A stretch of DNA of 64,000 nt. Origin: Youxingia wuxianensis (GTDB taxonomy: Bacteria > Bacillota > Clostridia > Oscillospirales > Ruminococcaceae). Each line of letters starts with the position of its first letter. Position 1 is the stretch's first letter. Both the position numbers and the translations under genes were made by a program. The stretch is from the NCBI RefSeq assembly GCF_014385085.1, contig NZ_JACRTD010000009.1:1-64000 (forward strand), in the 5' to 3' direction. The notes under the pieces are model-generated. The model made no database searches and had not been told where the DNA came from. It saw only the letters and a program-made list of their open reading frames with translations. This document shows, in pieces, positions 7,334-15,483 of this stretch.

Positions 7334-8230
7334 TCAATCTTCTTGGTTTTCACTTTCTGTTGGATCTATGGCGACTGACAGAGCGGCGGCATCCTCCACA
7401 ATGGATGTAATGAGCTGCCGGAAGTCTGTGGCATTCAGAGAAGTGATAACTGGCCTGCCTGTTTCTGCTTCAAGAGCCTGCCGAGCAATTCCTGCAACCT
7501 TTCCACCTCGCCGTGCAATCTGCTGGTTTTCAGAAAAAGTTTGTGGCTGCTCTGCTTTTGAAATGTCTGTTGTGGAGGTTTCGGCAAGCATATTCAAGAC
7601 AAGCTCCGTTGTTGTCATATTATCCCGAAGATTTTCCTTTTTCAAACCTTTTAGCTTCTTATACTGTCGCGTTGTCATGCCCGACCATGCACGAGTGATC
7701 TCGTCAGTCAGAATAGCGTATTCCAATCCTTTTTGTACGCCGCGATCCTGCCATTCATCGGTTAGTTCTTTGCGTACCTGGATTGCCTGTAAACGCTGAT
7801 TGATCCACTCCCGTGTGTAGCCCTTTCTTGCATAGGTTTCAAGAGCGCGGTCAATGGTCAGTTCGGGATCAATGGTTTCCTCTATGCGCTCTCGCCCGAC
7901 CTGTGCCAACCATAACTTGAACGGTTCAGCTTTAGGGGACGGTATCGACTGGATGATACGCAAAATACCCTCAATAGTAGCAGCATTTGTACGATAGCGT
8001 TTGCCATCCGATGCAGTTAAGGTAGTTAGGGTACAAATTGTACCCCACCTTGCATTAAGTTCTGAATCGCGAGAACGCATTTTTTTAATATACTGCTTCG
8101 GATCTGCGCTATCTGTCAGAACAGCAACAACATCTGCAACAGAAAAATACCATTTTTCCTGCACATCGTCCCATGCTGCGCGGATTTCTCTATTTTCAAA
8201 CAGCTTTATGGCGTTTTGATTTTCTCCCAT
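7334..8230 (-). CDS. Bro-N domain (phage antirepressor-like) protein
   Basis: ATG 8230, preceded by GAGAGG, gives 298 residues. Residues about 8-105 form a Bro-N DNA-binding domain (IRAAWDDVQEKWYFSVADVV, KKMRSRDSELN), as in prophage antirepressors and stand-alone regulators of mobile elements. The C-terminal half is helical with an RRGGKVAGIARQALE segment near residues 235-250. The coding sequence contains GGGTACA-AAT-TGTACCC (8029-8045), matching a palindrome in its own upstream region (8298-8326), which suggests autoregulation. An upstream in-frame start at 8263 is possible but less likely. Confidence 0.8.
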   Translation of the reverse strand: MGENQNAIKLFENREIRAAWDDVQEKWYFSVADVVAVLTDSADPKQYIKKMRSRDSELNARWGTICTLTTLTASDGKRYRTNAATIEGILRIIQSIPSPKAEPFKLWLAQVGRERIEETIDPELTIDRALETYARKGYTREWINQRLQAIQVRKELTDEWQDRGVQKGLEYAILTDEITRAWSGMTTRQYKKLKGLKKENLRDNMTTTELVLNMLAETSTTDISKAEQPQTFSENQQIARRGGKVAGIARQALEAETGRPVITSLNATDFRQLITSIVEDAAALSVAIDPTESENQED

Positions 8231-8261
8231 GGTATGTACCTCTCTTTTGAGCATATATAAC

Positions 8262-8267
8262 ATTATA
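8262..8267 (-). promoter_or_regulatory. Probable -10 box of the Bro-N gene
   Basis: On the minus strand TATAAT lies about 32 bp before the start codon. A TAGAAA 17 bp upstream is a weak -35, so an activator or the nearby palindrome may matter. Confidence 0.4.
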
Positions 8268-8297
8268 CTGCATATATATGAAAATTTCTACCATTTT

Positions 8298-8326
8298 CAG
8301 GTGGGGTACAAAATGTACCCTACCTG
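8298..8326. promoter_or_regulatory. Palindromic operator upstream of the Bro-N gene
   Basis: CAGGTGGGGTACA-AAA-TGTACCCTACCTG is a near-perfect inverted repeat between the Bro-N start and the XRE gene. Its core GGGTACA-N3-TGTACCC recurs once inside the Bro-N coding sequence at 8029-8045. Two such 17-bp matches close together suggest specific operators for the Bro-N or XRE protein. Confidence 0.5.
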
Positions 8327-8351
8327 AACCGAAAAGCAAAACAACAGCGGA

Positions 8352-8720
8352 TCACTCCGCTGCTGCTTCGTGCTTCTTCTCGATTTCAACGACTTTTTGT
8401 GCCGTAGCGGTGACAATCTCCAGTCCGGCATCGCTCATGCTATCCAGCAGAGCATCCAGTTGCCTCCGCTGCGTGTTCTTCTCTGCATCCTTGTTTGGAA
8501 AGAAAAACTGATCTACCGATATGGAATAACGGGTAACAAGTTCATAGAAAATCTGTAAGCTCGGCTGTTGCCCCTTGTTTTCGATATTGGCAAGGTAACG
8601 CGGAGAAATGTTCATTTCATCGCAGACATCTTTCCGCGATTCTTTCCGCTCCATCCGTGCTGATTTTATAGCCTGCCCAAAAGCGTTGAAATCATAAAGC
8701 GGTACTGGTCTTTTTGCCAT
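8352..8720 (-). CDS. XRE-family transcriptional regulator
   Basis: The product has 122 residues. ATG 8720 is preferred over 8726 because the GAGG motif is then 8 nt away rather than 2. An N-terminal HTH_3 domain covers residues about 9-65 (SRKDVCDEMNISPRYLANIE). The C-terminal helical tail (QRRQLDALLDSMSDAGLEIV) probably mediates dimerisation. It lies upstream of and in the same orientation as the Bro-N gene, consistent with a two-gene control module of a mobile element. Confidence 0.85.
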   Translation of the reverse strand: MAKRPVPLYDFNAFGQAIKSARMERKESRKDVCDEMNISPRYLANIENKGQQPSLQIFYELVTRYSISVDQFFFPNKDAEKNTQRRQLDALLDSMSDAGLEIVTATAQKVVEIEKKHEAAAE

Positions 8721-8863
8721 TTTCATTTCCTCACTCGTCTTTGTTATTCCTACCAGTACATTTTACAGTTCACATTCCTGTTTAGATATGTCTCCACAAT
8801 TCCTTTAGTTAGCTTAAATAATACAATATGCGGATATGATTTTCTGCTTTTCTGCAAACCTCA

Positions 8864-8910
8864 TTGACAAAGCAGTAATAAGTTACTATAATATAAGCGT
8901 AACAAGTTAC
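8864..8910 (+). promoter_or_regulatory. Promoter and MarR-type operator
   Basis: TTGACA (8864-8869) and TATAAT (8887-8892) are 17 bp apart. Two palindromes overlap or follow the -10 box: AGTAA-TAAG-TTACT (8874-8887) and GTAAC-AA-GTTAC (8899-8910). A repressor bound there would block RNA polymerase, so the downstream MarR protein probably represses its own operon. Confidence 0.8.
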
Positions 8911-8927
8911 TGCTATTAGGAGGGCTT

Positions 8928-9407
8928 ATGTGGAAAGAATTATTTAACCAATATGGTGACGATACCGAACACAGGATTCAAGCGATTTTTTCGAGTATTT
9001 TTGTCATGCAAAACAGGATGCAAACAGCAGGTGAAAAAATACAAACACAAATTTCAATGAAGCAGTGGCTATTGCTTACCATGACTGCCAGTTGCCCAGA
9101 GCCACGCACTTTGACAAATGTGGGAGCGCTAATGGGATGTTCAAGACAAAATGTTAAGAAACTGGCAATGGCATTGGAGAAACAAGGATTTGTTCGATTG
9201 GTTCTTGGCTCTAACAACTCTGTAAATATTGAACTTACTGAGAAGGTTGCTGAATACTTGCAGGAAATGGTTGAGCGGCACACTTGCACTTTGAGACTTC
9301 TTTTTGCTGACTTTTCAGAAGAAGAAATATCCGCACTATTCACACTCTACCAAAAGCTTTATGCGGGCATTGAACGGGTAGAAAACTATGCAAAGGAATT
9401 AGCGTGA
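8928..9407 (+). CDS. MarR-family transcriptional regulator
   Basis: The product has 159 residues. The winged-helix region covers about residues 45-105: TLTNVGALMGCSRQNVKKLA is the HTH, followed by the wing. Flanking helices form the dimer interface. AGGAGG precedes ATG 8928. It overlaps the next gene by 4 bp and is read from the promoter with two palindromic operators just upstream, so it likely controls itself and the DUF6544-like gene in response to a small ligand. Confidence 0.9.
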   Translation: MWKELFNQYGDDTEHRIQAIFSSIFVMQNRMQTAGEKIQTQISMKQWLLLTMTASCPEPRTLTNVGALMGCSRQNVKKLAMALEKQGFVRLVLGSNNSVNIELTEKVAEYLQEMVERHTCTLRLLFADFSEEEISALFTLYQKLYAGIERVENYAKELA

Positions 9408-10282
9408 GCATGAGAAAGACAGGTAAAAGAAAAATGTATATTTGGATTGGAGCATTGCTCGTTTTGATCGGTGGAATTTTGATTTGGTTTCACATTCCAT
9501 ATTCCCCTGTAAAAAGAGATTTCAAGAATGATGTTGCTGTATTGAAGGACAGTAATCAACTTGTCGAAAATGACAAGCTGTTTAAGTGTGAAGATTTTTC
9601 TCACTTACCACTTGCAATTCAGCGATACATCGAAAGCAGTGGATATATTGGTATGCCGAAAATGAATTACATGAAAATGGAATATCATAATGTTGATTTT
9701 ATGCAAGGGAAAAATGGTCCCGCGCTGAAAATCGACTATACCCAATATAATTTTGTTGCAGCACCGTGCCGTATGGCGTTAATTGACAGCAGTATGTTCG
9801 GCGTTCCTTTTGAGGGATACGATTATTACCAAAACGGCATTGGTGGAATGAAAGGTGTTATTGCCAAAGGGATCACATTATTTGACCAAAAAGGCGCGGA
9901 TATGGATAAAGCGTGTTTGGCGACATTTCTTGCGGAAAGTATGTTTGCACCATCCATTCTGTTGCAGGACTACATCACATTTGAGGAAATCAGCGATTAT
10001 AAAGTCAAAGCCACGATAACCTTTGCCGGACAGACCGCGAGTGGTATTTTTACATTCAACGAACAATATGAAATGATTTCATTTACAACTAATGACAGAG
10101 CTGTGACAAACGGAGATGGTACAATGGAATATATTCCGTGGTCTGCTGTATGCGGTGAATATCAGTTTTCAGAAACCGGAATGAAATATCCTACCAAGTT
10201 TCAGGCGGTTTGGCACTACCCGGACGGAGATTTTATCTACTTTGATGGAAAAATCAGCAGTGTGATATACGGCAATATTTAG
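9404..10282 (+). CDS. DUF6544-like membrane-anchored protein
   Basis: The product has 292 residues. One N-terminal transmembrane segment lies at about residues 12-30 (MYIWIGALLVLIGGILIWFH), followed by an extracytoplasmic beta-rich domain. HLPLAIQRYIESSGYIGMPK near residues 65-85 is the signature of this uncharacterised family. The gene starts at GTG 9404 (or ATG 9410) and is translationally coupled to marR. Biochemical role unknown. Confidence 0.65.
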   Translation: MSMRKTGKRKMYIWIGALLVLIGGILIWFHIPYSPVKRDFKNDVAVLKDSNQLVENDKLFKCEDFSHLPLAIQRYIESSGYIGMPKMNYMKMEYHNVDFMQGKNGPALKIDYTQYNFVAAPCRMALIDSSMFGVPFEGYDYYQNGIGGMKGVIAKGITLFDQKGADMDKACLATFLAESMFAPSILLQDYITFEEISDYKVKATITFAGQTASGIFTFNEQYEMISFTTNDRAVTNGDGTMEYIPWSAVCGEYQFSETGMKYPTKFQAVWHYPDGDFIYFDGKISSVIYGNI

Positions 10283-10714
10283 CTTTGAATATAGCTTATC
10301 AGGACTTGTAAACTATATTTTTCTATGATGTTACGCATAGCCGCATTGCCATGCGGTCAATTCTGCCCTGCCGCAAAGGAGCTGTCCAGAATTGCAAAAT
10401 GCGTAACCGCTTTTTGAATAACAGACCTTTTGTGGCGGCACTCAGGAGGATGCCGCCGTGCTTGTTTTTGGTTTTCTACACAATACCCATGATCTTCACC
10501 AGCTAAAAAAAGCGTAGCTCCCCCTCCGGGTAACTCCGACATTGAATATGCACTCTCAAATCATGTAAATACTTCTTTGCGTTCATTTGCGCGCGCTCGT
10601 CATTCTGTACGGGCGCGCGCCTTTTGTCGTTTTCACAGCTTTTCTGTTGGCTGTCGTTCTCCGCCGTTTTGGGTTCGGTTCACCACCCACCCAAATCGAA
10701 ACGGAGGACAAAAA
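10283..10714. other. Non-coding left part of an integrative-element fragment
   Basis: The stretch holds hairpins GCCGCAT/ATGCGG (near 10340-10358) and GGCGGCA/TGCCGCC (10434-10457), plus the terminator at 10589-10626. No supported gene was found. Confidence 0.4.
10589..10626 (+). terminator. GC-rich hairpin terminator
   Basis: GCGCGCGC / GCGCGCGC with a 16-nt loop is followed by CTTTT, upstream of the small element-type ORF at 10715. Confidence 0.6.
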
Positions 10715-10942
10715 ATGTTCAACAAAAAAAGCAACTATGCGCTGAATAAGAAAGATGCCAGTGCCATCGTTTACATAGACGCCAACGACAATATCATCCG
10801 TCTGACCCGTGAGGACTTCGCCAGCGAAGAAGAATTTCAGAAATGGAAGTCCTGGTCGGATGAAAACTACCACACCGAGGATAAGTGCGATGTGGTAGAG
10901 GGCAAGCACAATAGCCTCCGTCGTTCTGCGTCCCGGCGGTGA
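10715..10942 (+). pseudogene. Truncated sigma/HTH-type ORF of a conjugative element
   Basis: The 75-residue frame has the ribosome site ACGGAGG. The start (KKSNYALNKKDASAIVYID, then LTREDFASEEEFQKWKSWSD) matches the conserved N-terminus of sigma/HTH-like proteins of Tn1549-type clostridial elements. Family members continue to a C-terminal HTH, but here the frame changes character after about residue 64 and stops. The breakpoint lies where an oppositely oriented sigma fragment (10867-11031) ends, so two element pieces have been joined head to head. Confidence 0.6.
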
Positions 10943-11031
10943 GAGCTTGCCGCGCAACGCAGTACGTTTTTGCAAAAGCCGTTGAAGGCGCACCGTTTCT
11001 GCCATTCCAAACGCTCAAGTGAGTTTGTCAT
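10867..11031 (-). pseudogene. N-terminal remnant of an element-type sigma factor
   Basis: From ATG 11031 the minus strand reads MTNSLERLEWQKRCAFNGFC, then KNVLRCAAS. This matches the start of the sigma-70-like regulator common in Tn916/Tn1549-type elements. Similarity ends after about 28 residues near 10945, where the opposite-strand fragment begins. The gene body is missing. Confidence 0.5.
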
Positions 11032-11082
11032 ACGCTCACCCTCTTTCGCGCCCATGTGGGCGGGCATTGATTTCCCCTTTCA

Positions 11083-11131
11083 ATACCCTCTCCCCCGATT
11101 TTTTGAAAATGCCAAACGAAACGGCGGTTTT
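11083..11131. repeat. 49-bp inverted repeat, left copy (pairs with 16178-16226)
   Basis: The reverse complement contains GCCGTTTCGTTTGGCATTTT and CGGGGGAGAGGG. The copy at 16178-16226 matches over about 49 bp with five differences, in opposite orientation. The right copy lies just upstream of mobC, so this may be a transfer-origin sequence present twice and flanking the DGR. Confidence 0.6.
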
Positions 11132-11260
11132 TACGAAAAAAGTTGAAATATTTTTTTACAGCATAGTATTTCCTCCCGTCCAAATCATTGTGTAATGCGG
11201 TGGTCTGAACGGAACGCGGCGGGGAACGACAGCGTACTCCGCTTAAAACGGAGAAAAACA

Positions 11261-11304
11261 AAAAGGCGCACAAACAGGTTTTTAGTCCTGTCTGTGCGCC
11301 TTTT
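11261..11304 (+). terminator. Strong hairpin terminator
   Basis: AAAAGGCGCACAAACAGG / CCTGTCTGTGCGCCTTTT is an 18-bp stem with one mismatch, followed by ACGC. It is usable in either direction. Confidence 0.7.
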
Positions 11305-11441
11305 ACGCATACATGAGCATGGATAAAGAAGCAGACGCGGTTATTTGCAGCGTCCGCTTGAAATTGTCTGCCAGTCAGCCGCACCGAAATGAGGAATTGC
11401 GAGAAACAAGCGACGTATTTTCTTTTTACACAAAAAGAAAA

Positions 11442-11469
11442 GGGGCGCGGGGCTTATTGCCCGCGCCCC
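11442..11469 (-). terminator. Terminator of the DGR operon
   Basis: On the minus strand the stem GGGGCGCGGG / CCCGCGCCCC is followed by TTTTCTTTTTG. It lies 14 bp beyond the stop of the DGR target gene. Confidence 0.75.
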
Positions 11470-11482
11470 GAAAGTTGAGATA

Positions 11483-12337
11483 TTAGGGGTGGATAAGATT
11501 TACTTCGGCTTCCTCGCCGTCGCGCCGCCGTTTGAGCAGCGTCAGAACGGCGCAAGCCGCAAGAGAGAACAAGAGCGCGGAAGTCCAAAGTGATGTACTG
11601 GCGTCGCCCGTATTCGGAATACCAATCGTCCGTTTCGGGTCTATCCAGCCCATCAAGCCCGTTGCGGTGATACCTTCCTCCAATTCGTTCTTCTCGATGA
11701 AGCGGTGGAGCATGGCGGCAAACTCGGCGCGGGTGGCGTAGCCTTTCGGGTCAAGGATATTGTTGTCCTTGCCCTGTATCAGCCCGTAGCCGACCGCCCA
11801 TTTCATAGCGTCAACCGCCCAATCGGATAGGTCGCCCTTGTCGGTAAAGCGGTCTATGCTGCCCGTTATGGTGGTGTCATAGCCTTTGTACTCGGCATAG
11901 CGGAAGAAGAACGCCGCAAGCTGCTCCCGCGTTACCGGGTCATTCGTGCCGAACAAGCCGCCGCCGTAGCCCTCGGCTATCTCGTTTTCAGCCGCCCAAA
12001 GGATAGCGTCGGTATACCATTCGCCGTTCTTCACGTCGGTAAAGGGATTGCCGCCCTTCGGCGCGGGGCTGCCCTCCATGCGCCAAATCGTCGTGGCGGT
12101 CATGGCGCGGGTAGTCGTGCCGTAGGGGTCAAAGAGCGTATCGCTCACGCCTACCATCAGCTTTTTGACAAAGACGAACATCACATCATCATAAAACCAA
12201 TCGCTTTCCGAAACGTCGGTAAAGGGATTTTCAAAGCCCGTATTCGGGTTTGTCTTGTCCTCCCACCCGGCATATATGGTGGTGTTGCGGGTCAAGCGGA
12301 TAGACACTATCTTGTTTTTCAAAGCCTTGTCCGAATA
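11483..12337 (-). CDS. C-terminal part of DGR target: SLH domains and sortase-like anchor, behind an in-frame TAG
   Basis: It is in the same frame as, and directly after, the TAG at 12338-12340 that ends the upstream part. It completes the Listeria-Bacteroides (Flg_new) repeat (YSDKALKNKIV...IYAGWE). Three S-layer homology repeats follow (FTDVSESDWFYDDVMF, FTDVKNGEWYTDAILWAAEN, RFTDKGDLSDWAVDAMKWAV), then IPNTGD resembling a sortase signal, a hydrophobic helix and RRRDGEEAE. Canonical repeats read GWYSD, so TAG replaces a Trp codon (TGG). No good ribosome site is seen for independent translation. It is expressed only by readthrough, by reinitiation, or not at all. Confidence 0.8.
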   Translation of the reverse strand, partial: YSDKALKNKIVSIRLTRNTTIYAGWEDKTNPNTGFENPFTDVSESDWFYDDVMFVFVKKLMVGVSDTLFDPYGTTTRAMTATTIWRMEGSPAPKGGNPFTDVKNGEWYTDAILWAAENEIAEGYGGGLFGTNDPVTREQLAAFFFRYAEYKGYDTTITGSIDRFTDKGDLSDWAVDAMKWAVGYGLIQGKDNNILDPKGYATRAEFAAMLHRFIEKNELEEGITATGLMGWIDPKRTIGIPNTGDASTSLWTSALLFSLAACAVLTLLKRRRDGEEAEVNLIHP

Positions 12338-14095
12338 CTACCCTGTAAACTCAAAGCCCTCGCGGGTTGGGATATATTTTGAAAGCGTTAAATCAACGGT
12401 GGTGTATTCGGATATTCTTGCGGAAGAAATCGCGCTGCCGCCGTTGGTGTCAAAGGTAAGGGTATAGTAATCGGTGGTATCGCCTCCACCGCCGCCTGTG
12501 CCGCCTGTTGCCGGAATTGCGGCTGTTTCCATGACATAGCCGCAAGCCGTACACTCCTTGTGCTTGCTGCCGTTTGCGCTTGCCGTAGCGTTGGTATCAA
12601 TTATCCAATCACCCGCCGTATGTGCGCCGTAGCCGTCCTTTGCGCTGTTATCGGTTACGGGGCAGCCCGCCGTTTCGCACTCATGCCAATGGTGGGTGGC
12701 GTTGGTCGTCCAAGCCGTAGCCCATGAATGGGCGTGTGGCGCAACGCCCGCCGCTGTTATTTCAATATCCCCGGTGATTTTACTATTGGGGATTGTCAAC
12801 TCGCCTGTGCCGCTGTTATAGGTGTAATCCGTTGTGGCGTTCAGCGTATTGCCGCCCACCTTGACGGTGATGCTTGCGGGAAGCGTATAGTTTGTATCGG
12901 CGGTCAGCGTTGCGTTGTAGTTCGCCGTTTCGCTCATAAGGCGATAAGCCGCCGTATTGTCGGTGCTGATATTCGTCAGATTGTTTGTTATCGCATAGGC
13001 GTTTTTCGTCTGCGACACTTCCACTAATTCGCTTGCATAATCGGTCAGCTTGGTATTATCGTCTGCGCCGCCGTTATACTGCTCGGAAAAGACATAGAGC
13101 GTTTTGCTTGTCATATCAATGCCGGAAAGGTCGATGTTCACCGTACCGCTTGCGTCTGCTGCTTCGGTGGTATTTTTCAGTCTGCCATAATGGGTAATAT
13201 TGCCGCTGTTGTCTTTGATGATTGCGGAAATGTATTCATTCGCGCCTGTCGCCGCGCCGGAGTAGGAAAGGGTCAGCGTGTCGCCAGTTACCGCCGTTGT
13301 CGCTGCGGCAAAATTGCGGTCATCGTCTAAAAGCGTCAATTTCCACTCGTTACCGTAGTAATTGCCTATCGCCGTCAACCCGCTGTCCATGCCATTAGCG
13401 GATTTGCCGCCTACGGCGGCAGATGTGAAGAGGACAGAGTTCGGATCTAAATTAAAAGCGGGACGCACACCGAGGGTAGAGGCAATACTGTAGAAGTTGT
13501 TGTAGCCGTCCTCACGCACGCAAAAGGCATAATAGTCGTAGTTGCTAGAGGAACGGAGCCACCACCACCCGGCACTCCCTTCGGGAGCGTCTATACTTTT
13601 TGCTTTCAAAAGATTGTTGCCCCAAACTATGCTTTTCGCTTCACTAAATGACAAAGGAAATAAATATGCGTCAACCGTCGGCGTACTATCATCATACATG
13701 CTGTTTCCGGCAAGCGTAGTTTGCATTATTGCGCTTTGCTCCGAGGCCGTAAACAGCGTTGTACCGCTGCCGTTATACAGCCCGTCCATAACATCTTTTA
13801 GATTGCTGCTATCCGCTGTGTTGCTGTTCGTGCTGTAATTATAATAGCCCCAATCTTCCCAGTCGCGGAATGATGAGGTGCCTATGGTATATTCGGAGAG
13901 TAAAAAACCTCTGTCGTCAAGCGCAATCCACGGTACAACCGTTGTCCCTTTTTGCCCGAAATATACCTTGTTATTTTTTGCTATGCCGCCCGCGCCGGAT
14001 TGTATTGCGCCCGTCCCCGCCGCAAACGCCGTAGTCGGTAATAATACCGCTACCATGCAAAGGCAAAGCAGTATCGCCATTATTCGCTTCTTCAT
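12338..14095 (-). CDS. DGR target surface protein (variable lectin-like domain), N-terminal part
   Basis: It has 585 codons before a TAG. ATG 14095 follows GGGAGG. The signal peptide ends at TAFAAG. Residues about 30-225 form a DUF6273-like/C-type-lectin-like domain whose core GWWWLRSSSNYDYYAFCVRE and STLGVRPAFNLD is the variable repeat, at residues about 175-213 and not at the C-terminus. Ig-like and bacterial-repeat segments follow, including a Cys/His-rich stretch (HHWHECETAGCPV, KHKECTACGYV) and the first half of a Flg_new repeat. The last gene of the avd-TR-RT operon, it would present a hypervariable binding site at the cell surface if the TAG were read through; as it stands the anchor is lost. 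Confidence 0.85.
   Translation of the reverse strand: MKKRIMAILLCLCMVAVLLPTTAFAAGTGAIQSGAGGIAKNNKVYFGQKGTTVVPWIALDDRGFLLSEYTIGTSSFRDWEDWGYYNYSTNSNTADSSNLKDVMDGLYNGSGTTLFTASEQSAIMQTTLAGNSMYDDSTPTVDAYLFPLSFSEAKSIVWGNNLLKAKSIDAPEGSAGWWWLRSSSNYDYYAFCVREDGYNNFYSIASTLGVRPAFNLDPNSVLFTSAAVGGKSANGMDSGLTAIGNYYGNEWKLTLLDDDRNFAAATTAVTGDTLTLSYSGAATGANEYISAIIKDNSGNITHYGRLKNTTEAADASGTVNIDLSGIDMTSKTLYVFSEQYNGGADDNTKLTDYASELVEVSQTKNAYAITNNLTNISTDNTAAYRLMSETANYNATLTADTNYTLPASITVKVGGNTLNATTDYTYNSGTGELTIPNSKITGDIEITAAGVAPHAHSWATAWTTNATHHWHECETAGCPVTDNSAKDGYGAHTAGDWIIDTNATASANGSKHKECTACGYVMETAAIPATGGTGGGGGDTTDYYTLTFDTNGGSAISSARISEYTTVDLTLSKYIPTREGFEFTG
13458..13573 (-). repeat. DGR variable repeat (VR), 116 bp
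   Basis: It aligns with the TR at 15484-15596. Both ends are identical (GCCGGGTGGTGGTGGCTCCG at the 5' side, CTCGGTGTGCGTCCCGC at the 3' side on the minus strand). I count 13 differences at TR adenines (A to T, G or C), one TR C read as A, and one extra codon. TR Asn codons correspond to Tyr, Ser, Arg, Phe and other residues in the VR. AAY codons cannot give stops when only A is changed. Confidence 0.92.
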
Positions 14096-14112
14096 TGTGT
14101 GTCCTCCCGTCC

Positions 14113-15207
14113 TCATTCACATTTTTTATCTATTACAGGTTTTTCACCTGTGATATTCGTATCGCTCTCGTTTTTAGGTGCTTTTGTTAAAACAAACCCG
14201 CTATACACCTTCGTTTTCAGCTTCCATGTATGCTCGTGTTTCAAATGCCCGTTGTAGTTTGCAAGGCTTTGTTTGATTGCGTCAAAGTCCAGTTCACCAC
14301 TTCGGTATCTCTCCTTAAATGCTTTCAACCTCCGCTTAAACCGCCGCTTGTTGCTTGTCCGCAAGCGGCGTATGACCTTGCCCGTATCGGTCAGGTAAAA
14401 ATGCCAACCAAGATAATCAACACCTTCCGATATGGGGAATATCTGCGTCTTTTCGTTAAACTCTATTTTCAGTTCCCTTGCCGCCACTTCGGATATTTCG
14501 GCGAGGCAGGATTGCAAATGTGCTTTATCCTCATGCAGCAAAATCAAATCGTCCATGTATCGCGTGTAGTATTTAATGCGGTATTTCTCTTTGATGATAC
14601 GGTCTACCCTGTCAAGATAATAGAGCGCAAACCATTGGCTTGATTGATTGCCCATCGGCAAGCCCTTTCCTGTATCGCCGTTGAAGCTGTCGATTATCTG
14701 ATAGAGGAAAGTCTTTATATCCTTGTCGGGATAACGGCGCAAAAGATATTTGGGCGCGTTATGGTCTATGCTGTCAAAATATTTTCGCACATCGCATTTG
14801 AGAAAGTAGCCCGCCGTTCCGTGTTCTTTGAAAAACTCGCGTAAAAACTCATTCAGCCTGTTCATGGCAAAATGCGTCCCCTTACCTTGACGGCAGGCGG
14901 CGCAGTCGTAAATCAACCGCTTTTCAAAGTGCGGTTTCAGCACGTTGTCGCATAAACTGTGCTGCACCACGCGCCCACGAAAAGACAGGGCCTGTATTTC
15001 CCGCTTCTTCGGGTCATAGATCATAAAGCGGTGATAAGCAGGCGTTTTATAGCGTCTGTTCTCCAATTCGTCGTGCAGCGTCCAAAGGTTTTCCGCAAGG
15101 TCTAATTCAAACTCGATTACCTCCGTCTTGCGCCGCTTGCTACGCGCCGCCATTTTGTAGGCGCGGTACAGACTTTCAAACTGATATATTTTTTCATACT
15201 CCGTCAT
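14113..15207 (-). CDS. DGR reverse transcriptase
   Basis: ATG 15207 (MTEYEKIYQFESLYRAY) follows AAGGAG by 10 nt and gives 364 residues. RT palm motifs are motif A KCDVRKYFDSID (about 138-148), GLPMGNQSSQ (about 182-191), catalytic YMDD (217-220) and VDYLGWHFY. It copies the TR RNA with adenine-specific errors, and the cDNA replaces the VR. It lies about 280 nt downstream of the TR and 17 nt upstream of the target gene, on the same strand. The GNQSSQ and YMDD motifs and the TR/VR pair separate it from group II intron enzymes. An earlier start at 15276 is possible but has no ribosome site. Confidence 0.93.
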   Translation of the reverse strand: MTEYEKIYQFESLYRAYKMAARSKRRKTEVIEFELDLAENLWTLHDELENRRYKTPAYHRFMIYDPKKREIQALSFRGRVVQHSLCDNVLKPHFEKRLIYDCAACRQGKGTHFAMNRLNEFLREFFKEHGTAGYFLKCDVRKYFDSIDHNAPKYLLRRYPDKDIKTFLYQIIDSFNGDTGKGLPMGNQSSQWFALYYLDRVDRIIKEKYRIKYYTRYMDDLILLHEDKAHLQSCLAEISEVAARELKIEFNEKTQIFPISEGVDYLGWHFYLTDTGKVIRRLRTSNKRRFKRRLKAFKERYRSGELDFDAIKQSLANYNGHLKHEHTWKLKTKVYSGFVLTKAPKNESDTNITGEKPVIDKKCE

Positions 15208-15483
15208 GCGGACTATGCTCCTTATCGCGCCGCCGGGAAAGAACTTGTCAAAGGCCATAACGGGCGGTTCTCTCAAAGAAACCGAAAGCGTCCTGCCGGG
15301 CTTGCGTCGCTGCTTGCCCCGTCTGCGTCCAACTTCTCCGGCAGTATGTGTTTTTCCGCGCTCTGCTTCTCCATGACACCCCTGCGCGAAAGGGAATAGG
15401 GTTCCTTTGCCTTATGCAAGCAGACCGAAAACGGTCTGCACAGGTTTGCCCCACATGGGACAAACATCGGGCGATAAGGCGAC
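15208..15483 (-). ncRNA. DGR spacer RNA between TR and RT
   Basis: About 276 nt lack a credible gene. In characterised DGRs the RNA 3' of the TR folds and binds Avd and RT to prime cDNA synthesis. Here it contains a perfect 8-bp hairpin GCAGACCG-TTTT-CGGTCTGC (15420-15439), starting about 45 nt from the TR end. Confidence 0.55.

Larger units (their letters stand above)
11132..11482. other. Non-coding spacer with two terminators
   Basis: The spacer lies between the inverted repeat and the end of the DGR target gene. It holds hairpin terminators at 11261-11304 and 11442-11469 and no supported ORF. Confidence 0.5.

Noticed and set aside
11028..11384. Minus-strand 118-codon frame
   Set aside because: It crosses a strong terminator and the inverted repeat and has no family signature.
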